Positions 37,165 to 48,717 of a DNA stretch of 64,000 nucleotides are shown here, piece by piece; within the stretch, counting starts at the first letter, position 1, and every line of letters begins with the position of its first letter. Source of the stretch: Podocnemis expansa (Eukaryota; Chordata; Testudines; Podocnemididae); NCBI GenBank assembly GCA_007922195.1, contig ML681996.1, positions 20,479,189 to 20,543,188 on the forward strand, in the 5' to 3' direction. The notes under the pieces are model-generated. The model saw nothing but the letters and a program-made list of their open reading frames with translations, did no database searches and had not been told where the DNA came from. The translations under genes were made by a program, and so were the position numbers.

Positions 37165-37353
37165 TCCAAAGGGGGTAGCTGTGTTACTCTAGTTCAGCAA
37201 AACAAACAGGGAGTCTGGTGGCACTTAGAAGACTAACGAATATATTTATTGCATGAGCTTTCATCTGACAAAGCGGGATTTTTCTCCCACAAGCATTCAT
37301 GCAATAAGTACATTTGTTAGTCTTTTAAGTGCCATGAGGCTCCTTGTTTGTTC
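37165..37353 (-). mobile_element. Full-length arm-and-tail interspersed repeat with 11-bp TSD
   Basis: A 189-bp insert is flanked by identical 11-mers AGATTCCTAAT at 37154-37164 and 37354-37364. In the orientation given (minus) it has a first arm (AGGAGNC--GTGGCACTT--AGACTAAC type), a core with ATTGCATGAA and GTGGGAGAAAAATC, and a second arm that is the reverse complement of the first (GTTAGTCTTCTAAGTGCC). It ends with a unique tail (GTTTTGCTGAAC...AACACAGCTACCCCC). The structure is a foldback with a one-sided tail. The duplication length suits retrotransposition better than most cut-and-paste families. Confidence 0.7.
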
Positions 37354-38385
37354 AGATTCCTAATGTTTCTCAGTACAGGGAAACCTTCAGGAATGATGCA
37401 TACTTAATAACATTGTCCACAATGGGACAATAAAGTTAATTTAGCAATCCAATTTTTCTCTTTCTATATTACAAAGTAAACACTGAATATCACAGACTAT
37501 TAAATAAAATTACCCACACGACTTAATTATAACACTGTATTTGGAAATCATACTGCTTAGATACATCCTGAACTGTAGTATTTAAAATGTTAAGGTATCT
37601 TTCACTCAAGTTACAATATAATAACGTTTTTTCCATCTTGAACACAGACCTTTTAGGTTCATTTTTGTCTTCTTTCCAAAAATGCATTATGATGGGTCTT
37701 AACTTGGAGTGAGAGACACTATGAATATGTAATAACACAACATATTGCATATACACTAGTTTACTGTAGACTTATAGTTAAGTGTGCTCAATGTACATAT
37801 ACAGCTCCCATTAACACAGATGAGTTACACATCTGTCAGGTACAAAGTAATCCTCCTAAGAATAAATTAGTACTTAATGTTAGCAAATGTTATGCTATAT
37901 TTTACCAATTATTTGTATTAAAAAGAGTTAAACATGCAATAAAATTGAGAGACATTTTATGAGTTTGGCTTTAGGAACACTATCTTATCACCTCCTAGCC
38001 TCAATATATCAAGTTCATAATGTTAAATGCATGTTGTCATAATTTCACACCATCACAGTGTACTGCAGCCCCTCACAGCATCTACTCTTGTAAAACAGAA
38101 CGGCAATCAAAAAGTTCAAAATTAATAGCTGTGAAATCTCAAGCACTCATAAGCATGTGTTTTATCACTTCCATGCTGTGCAGACTGGGTACTCTTGTTA
38201 TTTATTATTTGCGACAGTGAACAATTCCCACTTGCTTTAGTGTAAAAGTAAAGAACTGTTCGCATGTAACCAATAGGGTGAAGAATAGATTTCAAACTGT
38301 TAGAATCATTTTGCAGGAACAAAATTCCATGGATCATAACAGAACCTTTTTTCAAAGCCCAAAATAATGGTAGACACAGTACGCA

Positions 38386-38411
38386 CTCTCTCTCTCTCTC
38401 TCTCTCTCTCT
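38386..38411 (+). repeat. (CT)n microsatellite
   Basis: Thirteen CT units. Confidence 0.95.
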
Positions 38412-38469
38412 TCCCGTCTATTCATTCCTGTCTTTAAAAGCATCTCTCATATTTAACATTGACATCTAA

Positions 38470-38735
38470 TATGTTCTGTGTTAGTACAGCACTTAACACA
38501 ATAGGGTCCTACTCCATGATTAGGACCCCAAAGTGCTACAGTAATATAAATACACTAAGAACAATTCTTAATTTTCAAAACATAGAAAGTTTCCTCATTT
38601 TGCAGATTTCTGTTACCATTGCTATTATCATTGTGGTAGGACTTAACAAATCCTCTTCTGAGACTGATAAGTACAAATGTTATATACAGTTCCTGCCCTG
38701 TACAATTTACAGTGCAGTCTAAGAAAAAAACACAA
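38470..38735. repeat. Possible old SINE/L2-type repeat
   Basis: ACAGCACTTAACACAATAGG, GTCCTACTCCATGATTAGGA and CAAAGTGCTACAGTAATATA resemble a common old amniote repeat that I cannot name with certainty. TTCCTGCCCTGTACAATTTA nearby recalls an L2/MIR tail. Confidence 0.3.
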
Positions 38736-41370
38736 GTGACTTTGACAACTAGTAAGAGGAAACAGAAAGGGAGAAAGAAGAAAGAGGGGAGCAGTAACAA
38801 ATATGTGTTACTATAGCTAATACCATGCAGAACTGTAGGGCCAATTTGAGTTCATCCATGGCTATCTAATTCTGTTCCCAAAATTCTTGGCAGGGACCCC
38901 TGCATACATCTCAATTTTTCAACAATACAAGTTTTCTGTATAACTGACTGTTTTAGTGGTAGTAGGAGTCTTTTTAAAATTATTATTTTTGCTCATAATA
39001 TTATTCTTAAAGAAATGAAATATACATGTATCTCCAAACAGAGCTTATTTCAAATAAAAAAAAGGGTTAAGAGTAGTCACTAAACTGTATGTTTCCATCT
39101 GATTTCAATATTAACTCACAGAAAAATCTATCATTTATGAAGACAGCAAAAAAGAACTGCCTGTGGGCAATACCATTATCAGCACACGGTTAGTTGCAGA
39201 TTGAAGAACTAGCCTTAGATAGGTTCTCATGCCAGTAATCTGAATCCTAGTAGCTTGGAAACCAGTGTCTCTTGATGAAATGCTGTTTATTTAGTTACAG
39301 ACAATTTGATTAGATGTAAGGGTAATAATAACAAAACTAATAATTCCTACCTCTACATGAAATGGTGCAAGGTCATATTTTAATTGAGATATTTTAGTAG
39401 AGCATACAAAATTATAAAATGAAACAGGATATGTTACAAGAGAGGCTTTTATAGCAAAGTCATTTTCCTTTAGTTTAAAAAAAAACTTTTTGAATGCTAA
39501 AGAGAAATCTTTTCTACTGTCAATTACTATAAACCCATCACAAAGTATGAATTCCTAGTTCTTAGTGCTAAGTCTTTCAAATCCTTGGACTTATTTCATT
39601 TATTTTTTTCTTTGATAACATGGATTTTCTTTTATCCTTAGTAATTTGCATCAATAGTAGATCATGAAGTCTTATAAATACATAAAGCCTTTTAGGAACA
39701 TTTGATAAAAGGAAGCTTTAACTAGCCCTTTTATATTTATGTAGCATTAATTCTCCAGGAAGGTTACCATTTAACTTGAAGAGTTCAGTCACTTTCTATA
39801 CTTAATGAAGAACAAGTAAAAATACTAGATTCATCACACTAGATTTCTATAAAAGCACACTGAGTTTTAGTCTTAGAACACTAAAGATAAATTATCAACA
39901 CATTCAGCAAAATCTGCACAATAAAGGGAATACAGGAGAACCCACTCCCTCTTGAACATTACACAAGTCAAAATCTATTTTATAGGACTTTGAATAAGCA
40001 GGATAAGTAAGTAAATCTGTTATACATACAGGGAATTTCATATTGCTATTTATCTTTTTCCCCCACACAAAAGAAAAAACAGTGCTCAAAAAGAATCCTT
40101 TAAATCATATATAATAAATATTTGAATCATCCATTTTGCAAACTCAGTAGGTCTTTTTATGTGTTTATATGTAGACTAAATATGAGCTCCTTCCACTCAT
40201 CTGTTTCTCAGTTCAGTCCAAACATGTAATGTTATTCAAATAACATACTCTTCAATATCATATAATTACAAACATCCAAGCAAATTATCAATTTTGTATC
40301 TGACATACCACTGTGTAATTGCACCTTTACATACTAATATCTTGCTTGAAGTTAAGGGAGCAACAAAAGTGTATGCACATTTCATAGCAGTGAAATAAAC
40401 CAGGGGCATGTGATCCTGCTCCCATTAGAGTCATTTTATTGTAAACTTAAGTGAGTATAGGATCCCCAAATCATAACTCTCATAGAAGGTCAAGAAGTAT
40501 AAAGAACAACTAGTTCTTGTTGTGATCTCACTTTTACTTGTTTCACACCTGTTCAAGTGACTTATTGATGTATGTGAGATCAGAATTAGCCATACTGTCT
40601 CTGCCAAAATAATTTATACCCATATTCTGCTAAAATATGTATTATGGCTAGGTATATACCTTATTTTGCACTTTTATCAGTACAATTCTTCAGATATTCC
40701 AGATGAAAATTCTATTTTGTAAAGACCTACTAATTGTTAAGTTACAAGATGTACAGTATGTTTAATAATTTCTGGAAAACATTGCTAATAGTCAAAGCCA
40801 TAGGCAAAATAGATGCTGCTTAATTTAAAATTCATTTTGGCCATCCTTACATATGCTAAGCATTACTTGCTCTGTAAATGAACTACTTTATTTCAGTGGA
40901 ACTACTGGTCAAAGAAAATATTACTCAATGTGAGTAAAACTAAAAACTTTAGTTCATTAGATGACAGTCAGCAGAATAAAACTGCAAGTGCATATTCAAA
41001 CCAGTCTTACGAATGAGTTTTCTAAATCTGTAAGACAGTTATCACCCAAGATCAGGGTTGAGGGTCACTGGCTGAGCATGTAATGACCTGTGATTAAATA
41101 GAGGTCTTGCAGTTTCTAGTGCAATTATTCCAACTCAACGAGGATTCACAAAATTACTTGGGGGAAAAAAAAACAGCTTTTATTTCAAAGGAACCAATTA
41201 CTGCCTTTTGGTAAACTTGTAAGGCAACTGTAACATAATTATACATTGATAAAGATTTAATGATTTTGCTTCCATATCAACTAAAATCTCTGATTTTCAT
41301 ATCATGCAGTGTACACACACAACTATGTCACTACAGCCTATTTAGTGCTCATGGACAGAGACCAGGATTT

Positions 41371-41450
41371 TAGATTTTTAAAGGCAGAAGGGCTAATTAT
41401 GATCATTTTATCTCTCCTCCGTATGACACCAACTGTACATTTAAATATCA
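41371..41450 (-). mobile_element. Old CR1 3'-end fragment
   Basis: The plus strand reads TAGATTTTTAAAGGCAGAAGG, then GCTAATTATGATCATTTTATCT. This is a diverged reverse-complement CR1 terminus of the TTTTAAGGCCAGAAGGGACCA / ATGATCATCTAGTCTGA type (consensus from memory). Short and decayed. Confidence 0.5.
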
Positions 41451-41549
41451 TTGTACTTGGTTTAAAATAGTTTTAAAAATCTTCAAAATTATAAAAAATA
41501 GGAGCAAACCTCAAGGCTCAGCTGAGTAATTTTAGGCTGATTCTGTGGC

Positions 41550-41833
41550 CTGGTCTACACTGGCATGCTGGGGCAATGAGAGACACACAATCTACATACT
41601 GTAGAATGCGTATCTTCTGTCGACTGACGATCCTTTACACCATGGCATCTTCAGTGGGCTACGCTGATGGGAAATGTTCTCTGTCTACAGCAACATTTCT
41701 CTTTTCTAGGGGATGGAGTTACTGTGAATGGAGAGCATTTCCAGGATCAATTGAGCAAGTCTCCACTGCCCACTTAATCGATCCCACTATGTCAAACCAT
41801 GGAGATCAAAACATGGATTTCAGTGTAGACAAG
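41550..41833. mobile_element. MITE-like element with GTCTACACTG termini
   Basis: The left terminus CTGGTCTACACTGGCATG pairs with the right terminus, which in reverse complement is CTTGTCTACACTGAAATCC. The 284-bp body has no ORF of its own. The termini share the GTCTACAC core with the element at 6230-6660, suggesting related transposase recognition. The 8-bp flanks agree only partly, so no target duplication is claimed. Confidence 0.6.
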
Positions 41834-44800
41834 TCTTGTGACATACAGGCATAGTATATGTTAATAGTTTAGGTCTGATTGAAAGTTTGAAAGGCTAGAT
41901 AGGAACTGTTACTGGGCAATCAAATCCGGAAGAGGAACTATACAGATATTTTGACATAATACTTTAATGCCTTTCTTACATGGGCTATTGGAGGCATTCA
42001 ATACATATTAGTAAAGTTATCTGAACAAGGAGAAATTACTTTTGCAAGTATCCTTGAGTTAATTGCATGATCAATAAATATTAAAGGAGTCACCAACATT
42101 CGGTGGAAAAACTGGTGCTTTCATACTACCTTTTGCTTCAGCAGCAATATTGTACAATTTTATATAAAGGTAAATCTTTGTTTCCTTTTAGATATTAATT
42201 TATTAATGCAGATCATAATAAAGATTGAGTTTAATAATGTCATGTCAAAATATCTGTAGAATGCAACATTTAGAATAACACTAACAATGTCCAAAATGTG
42301 ACATAATTAGGGACAACAGAACCTCTGTTTCAGATAAGAGAAATCAAAACAAATAAAAAAGACACTGAACACATCTCCCAGATGTCCAAAATACATCTTT
42401 GGTAGCATGTGGAACAGTAAAAATGATATGTAGAAGCTTCTGTCACAATTTCAATGCAACATATTTTTACTCACCCTAAGAATAGATGCAGGGAATTTAT
42501 TTTGCAGCTTTAACAGTTCCCTTATATTCATTTTAAAGTTAAACAGAAATGTTGAAAAATAATGCTTCAGGAACATGACTGTATGATACTGAACTGTATT
42601 TCTCAAAGATGTGCAACAAAAATTTACTTTAAGTAACCCCACAAGGAAAAGAAAATAATGTGACATTTTTAAACTAATTACAGTAAAGAATTTAGAATCC
42701 TTCTAGATGATTTAGGTAATTAACTGACAAGAAAAATACCAGCAAGATTTGAACTCTGAGCTCTGATCATTTGCTATTATGTTTTACTGCAAAACCTAAT
42801 AATCTCCAAGTTTCCTGTTTAAGAACAATGCAATGTAATTCTAAGAGCCCAAACATTCTAAAACTTCCACAGGTCAAATATACAGGGAAATGTGCCCACA
42901 ATGTCAGGGAAGAGGTTAATTTGCAACAATATAGTTAGTCAAACTTCCAATAAATATGGAAGCACAAGATATTTAAGTAGGCAGAAACAGAGCGAGAGAG
43001 ACACACACATGCACACGCGTAGGCTTCAGTATCATAGTTATATAAGGACCACCATAATTCTCCAACCCAATTCCATGCTTAGTTTAAAAAAATATTAAGT
43101 TAATTAAACTATTTAATTGGTTGTAGCATTTTAATGTTTATAAAGAGAAAAAGAATAAAAATCTGAGTATATGTTTATATCAGTGAGTTGTGATACAAAG
43201 ATAGATGCAAAAATAATCTAATTGTGGAATATCTTAATAGTCTAGACAAGTACACACACTTATACACTCAGAGAGCTGCCACAGTTAGTCCACACACTAG
43301 CCCTTTGATGATGCTTGCTTCCCCCCTACCCTCTATAATATGCATTCTTTACTCCTTAAAAGCATGATACTCCTTCTCCACTCAGATCCCTTCCCTTTGG
43401 GGTGAGGGATGACTGCAGTAGCAAGTTCGCTGTTTGCACACAGAACATGAAGTTTTCACTGAACAGGAAAGATAAAGTCTTTAAATGTCAATTGAACAAA
43501 TTGACTTAAATTACATTAGTAAAAACTTCAAAAAAATATAACTCTATGTTTAATTGATCCATTTCCAAAATGTTTTGTTGCTAAGTGACAAAAATAGGCA
43601 TCTCTAAACTTAACTGTAGTTACTATGTTGCAAACTGAAGACAGAGCATTAAAACATGGTTTTGGAAGCTTCACTCCAAACCCTATAGGTGTTAAATGTT
43701 AAATTGTTACATACACCTACCTCATCATGAAGTTCAACTTTTTTTTTTCACATTCAGCTAGTGCTACAGTAAGATTTAAAACAAACAAAAACCACCACCA
43801 CCACCAAAACCTATTAATTAAGGTTCTAGAAATTTAATCAATTCACAAGTCATGGCAAATTTTATTTCTGTGGATTAATCTGTAATTCACTGAAACTAGT
43901 CTTCGATACATTATGGTGAAGAAAAAGGATATTTTTCGCTTGGCTGGTTAAAGATTGACTGGCTCTTTAATGCACATGTATAATGTCTCATGAACATTAA
44001 CTGGGAGTTATTTGTGTATATTGATGGGAGAATGGATACTTTTTAAATTACAGTTGCAACCCACATATCAAGTATTGCAGTTTGCAAACAATATACAGTG
44101 TTTCCAAAATCAAAAAAAAAAAAAAACCTCCCTGTGAATGTATGCCTGTGTAAATCAATTAACTGAATAGCACACTAAGAATTTTTTAAATCAATTTCTA
44201 TAAATTGCATTGTTATGGAGATGTGACTGGGGATACTTGTTACCACACTTTTGTGTGATAGGTTTTCCTCACAAAGTGGCACATTTTTCCAAATAGCAAA
44301 AGCGAAAGGATAATTCACAAAGGATTATAGAACTGGATAGGCACCATATACCTCAAGCAAAGAGATAATGCCATTCATAGATTCTTACACACCTCCTTCT
44401 AATGATACTGAAGGTGACATACATCTTTGGAAAAAAAAATGTCTAGACTACTTTCAAGATCCCATTCTTCAGATATCATGTTTGTATGACAAGTCACAGA
44501 GAAACCAATGGACATCAACACCCACACCCACACACACAGGAAACCTCTAAGAGGCATGCCTAAAAGGTTCAGTGGAAAAAAAATCTGCTCAAATGTCCCC
44601 TCATGCATTTTCTCTATTATTTTGCATTATAAAGGAATGTGAAATGCAACTTACAAAGAACAATTTACAATCAATATTGAATAATAAAGTACTATGATTT
44701 CTGACTTCTAAGTACGATCAGGGAGCCAATCCTCCAAACTAGTGAGTGTCTCCATGATGTGCTGAACTTCCTTAACATCCATTGTCTTTGGCAGCAGTTA

Positions 44801-47800
44801 GGGTGTTCAGCACCTCTGAGGCAGTGGTCAGCACCTTGAAGGATCAGGTCAACAGGCCCAGACTGAACAGAGTATTTGCCCAAATACATGTCTGTTCAGC
44901 AAAGCAATGATGCATGCTCTTAATTGTAGGCATATATCTAAAACCCACCAAGGGGGGAAAAAAGGGTGAGGATTTAAGCACTTGGTTCAAGTTAAACATG
45001 TGATCAAGTCCATTGTTCAATGAGGACAGTCTGCTAAATCAGGGCCTCAAAGAATGTAACTATTTCTGATAGAAACTTCATGTTAATAAGACAGGAACAG
45101 TATTTAAATAGGGTCCTTCAAGGTAATTCAGGGGGAAAAAAACATATATATTTGTTGAAAAGTGAATGTTAAACACGATACATGGTGTGATGCTATAATC
45201 TCTAACTCAACTTCACTGAAAGTAAGCAATGTATGAAATACACAACTTAGCAATACAATCTATAGTTTTTTATACTTATGTTAAAATATTTTCTTGTTGC
45301 TTGTTTTGATTCTTTATAGTCTTTGATATGGTACTACAAACAATGCCCTGAGGAACTAAATAGGAGGTATTAAACTCTAAAACTAAATATGTGTTGCCTT
45401 AAAGAAAAAAAGTACAGCACAGCACAAAATCAGAATGGAAAGAGATCACCTGTGTACTCACTTCAGTACAACATTAGGTCCTGTAAATGGTGACTTTTCC
45501 CCCAGACAATAATTTTGTGGATATGAAGATGTATCAATTACCAATTCTAATTACACGAATGGATAATAATAATGAATGAATAACATCCTCCTCTACTTCA
45601 GGACAGGCACTTCCTGGTTTGTCTGCTTATTTGTGTTAAAAACTTAGTTTATGCCTCTTCTCAGTGGAACAAAGACAACTAACTCTCAATGAGTAAAGCA
45701 GGAAAGAAAGAGATGCAAGTTTCAACCAGTATTTTGCTGTGACAAGCATGCTAATGTTCAGCTTGTTTTGCCTTTTATGTATAGTTAAACTATGAAACAA
45801 TGAATACTACTTGATAGTAGTCTATTTATAAATTCATTGCCTTGCCTTTCTAACAAGATGTTAGGCATGAATAGCACCTGATTTAAATGTTCAAGGATAT
45901 GAATACTTGGTCTGGTGAGTCAGTCAATGCACAAATGGTAATGTTTGAGATGTGTAAAGTTCAGGCTATTTACATAAACCTCCTTCCAATATGCTCACTA
46001 TTATGCATAAACAAATAAACAAACAAATAAGTAAATAAAAGCACAAGAGCATATAAATGTCACTCAACAGCATCAGGAGTAGCTTGCCAAAAATGTGTAT
46101 CCTGCAAGTTGTTGTTTAACATTATTCTCACTGTCCTCTGGCGCAATACTCACTGAGTTATGTTTAATATATATGCACGTTTTTGCATGTAACTATGCTG
46201 AGCAATTTGAGAAGCTGACTCTTTATTTGTCCACAGAAAACTTCAGTTCCAATACTTATAAAGATATTATCTAAAATATTAAATAATGTCAACTTTTCAG
46301 TGTATTCTGCAAGCTCCCATGCTAAGACATCAAAATATCAGCCCTAAATTACTCAGCTATCTTGAGCTTCAATAACCAATCACACTACTAGCATGAAAAG
46401 CTGTCAGACATTAACTGAGAAACTGGGGGTTGGGAGGTGGGGAGCCAGTGGATGGACTCTTTTAAACTAGATAAATTAGAGTCTTTCTTGATGTGTTCCT
46501 TCCACTTAGATTGTTGCATGTAGAAGTGTAGTAAGCTATTTTCCTCTCCAAGGAAATCTTGTAATGTACTGTACATCAAAAATATTTCCTGGGGAAATAT
46601 TTTAAATAATTTAATAAAGAAAATACAATCAATATACTTTTGCACAATAACCTCAAAGAAGCCACTTATCAGCACAAGTAGGCCTTTGTATAGTCTAATC
46701 TCTTACCAACTTCTCCATTTAACATCCAAGCCATTTTTCAACGAAAAAAAATTATACTTTTGACAGTTTTTAATTCATATTTTACGACGAGTTCTGGCAG
46801 CAAGAAAGATTTAGCATCTGATTAGCATGAGTTGTACCTCATGTGTTGTCACAATGATCACTAAAAAGTTATTGACTATGTGTTTAATAAACAGTGGATG
46901 AAAGCTTGTGAACTTTTCTAGCGCTTTACATTTCATACAGGAAATATTTTCTAAAGTAAAATTACAATGATCTGTCTACCGGAATGTTAATGGAATGTTT
47001 TGCCAAGAAACTTCTATATCTAATGTTCTATAAAACCTTTGTATGGCTAGTAAAACAACATACACAAAAGATACTAGGAAATATCACATCAATCACACCA
47101 TTTTTGTAGCTCAGCTGATAGAATGAATGGCTCATGAACTTCACTACTTTTCTACTTACAGTATTTATTTGCATCATGCAGAATGCAAATACTGGTTGCC
47201 TATGATAAAAGTCAATCTTAATACACTAACAGACACCTCAAAGTATAACAAAGTGTAATTGTGTACTTTATCTGCATGTCACTAAGTGGGAAAGAAAGCA
47301 TTTTTGTCAAATTAGTCAGATTTTCCATTTTCCAGACTTGGCATCATATTTGCATGAATCCGCATTCATTTATCTATATTATCTTGCATAATGTCCATGG
47401 TAGTAGAGAAACTTCCATGATGTTCATCTTATGCATCTCTTTTCCCTCCCACTTCCCCCATGACAGCACCAACTCTTAAATCATTCTTCTCCCCTATAAG
47501 CTCCCAACAACATAAGTCAAGGAAAATGATCTCAGCTCCAAACCAAACATATGTTTTATAAAATAAAAATATAGGTTTGAATTATAATAACAGAGCCAAG
47601 TTGATGCTGGATTACTCTGGCATCTTCTTTTTATGCCAGCAGAACTCCTAATGACTAATTTACATCAATGTAATTGAGAAAAAACTCAGCCACTTGTGTC
47701 ACCCATAAATTCAGAAATACTTTACATAGCCATACCACTACAGACACTATTGGGTGTGAGTGAGGGTCTTAGGACTGGGGTCTTACTTAAATCAATGAAT

Positions 47801-47990
47801 ATCCTCCAAACCAGTGAAAAACACTGTAGTATCAAGGGTTAAATCTGCGCTCACTTGCACTTACATCTATCAAGTCCCTCTTCCAAAATCAATAGTATTA
47901 CAGTGGTATAAGAAAAGATAACAAATGGATTACAATCAGGCACATGGATTATATAAAGATCTGAATTTATGAATGAGTCACTAATTAGCG
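41834..47990. other. Intronic DNA, nothing recognised
   Basis: Six kilobases of AT-rich sequence almost free of recognisable repeats. Frames are short and no splice-flanked coding segment was found. Confidence 0.5.
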
Positions 47991-48002
47991 CCCCCCCCCC
48001 CC
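47991..48002 (+). repeat. C homopolymer
   Basis: Twelve C in a row in AT-rich DNA, a common site of sequencing error. Confidence 0.9.
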
Positions 48003-48609
48003 AACATTTTGACAGGGTGGCTGCAAATTCACACGTACCTCTAGGCACAGCTAGGGAAAATGTGTAACAGTTAGAGTACAGCACCGTCTCTCAGTAAGAC
48101 CCTGTTGCCCCGGGGGCTGGAAATGGTTCCCCCCTCTCAGTGGAAGCTAGGGGTACAGGTCTCCTTCTGAAGGAAGGGCCACCTCTCTCAAAGAGACTCT
48201 GGTGGCTGGCAGGGCATGTGCGGGTGGCAGTGGCTAAAGGGGCCCTGTGTGTTTCCCTAGGCGCATTGTTGTGCTGGAAGGCTATATAGTGAGGAAGGAT
48301 GTCTGCAGCCCCACCTGGGGCTTGGTGCTGAGTGGATGTGTGTGCTGGGGGCTGCTAAGGAGGTCTCCATCAGGTGCCTTTTTAGGAGTTTACTCTAGGG
48401 CTGGCTCTGGGACACAGCACACTCTGCCCTCACCCTCAAAACCGACTGGTTATATTTGCCCCAGGCCGCCTCCTGTGGTGTATGTGAGCCGGAGAGGAGG
48501 AGTAACTTTAATCCCCGGCTCCTCATTACTTCTTGCTCGTTAGCCTGCAGGCTCTGTGGGATGGGAAGGGGGCCAGGGGCGTCCTTGCTCTGCTTACCGG
48601 CCTGCTTCA

Positions 48610-48717
48610 CTAAGTGCTGGGGTGGAGCAGAAGGGGAGAGTCCTGAGGGCTGGGCCCCTGGCTTGCTGGCTGCTGCGTGCGGGTGCGGGTGGAAGGGCAG
48701 GACCCCAGCAGCCTTAC
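48610..48717 (-). other. In-frame read-through past the PCDH7 exon 1 donor
   Basis: If the donor is not used, the frame stays open for 35 more codons, beginning VRLLGSCPST, and stops at 48610-48612. This would give a short-tailed 1093-residue protein. The extension has no recognisable domain and is rich in Ser, Pro and Gln. Mammalian short-tail PCDH7 also ends soon after the shared KYSKQ and, from memory, its tail starts with M-R-L, so a retained-intron short isoform is possible. The frame may equally be open by chance in GC-rich DNA. Confidence 0.3.
48716..48717 (-). other. PCDH7: Splice donor of PCDH7 exon 1
   Basis: On the minus strand the sequence reads CAG|GTAAGG, a near-perfect U1 donor, directly after codon 1058. 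Known PCDH7 isoforms share exon 1 up to the same KYSKQ residues and then diverge, which supports this boundary. Confidence 0.88.

Larger units (their letters stand above)
37365..41370. other. Intronic DNA, mostly nothing recognised
   Basis: AT-rich sequence. Apart from the CT array and the possible old repeat listed separately, no signature was seen. Confidence 0.5.
1..48717 (-). other. PCDH7: 5' part of PCDH7 intron 1 (inferred)
   Basis: PCDH7 is transcribed leftwards and its known genes have a very long intron after the first coding exon, so this whole stretch should be intronic for the long isoforms. No open frame here looks like a cadherin tail exon or any other cellular exon. The short ORFs are scattered, mutually overlapping or fall inside repeats. 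The DNA is mostly AT-rich with repeat insertions listed separately. Confidence 0.7.

Noticed and set aside
1..48000. Search for later PCDH7 exons (RVTF-containing or short-tail exon) on the minus strand
   Set aside because: No segment matching the remembered tail sequences with flanking splice signals was seen. They probably lie outside the window.
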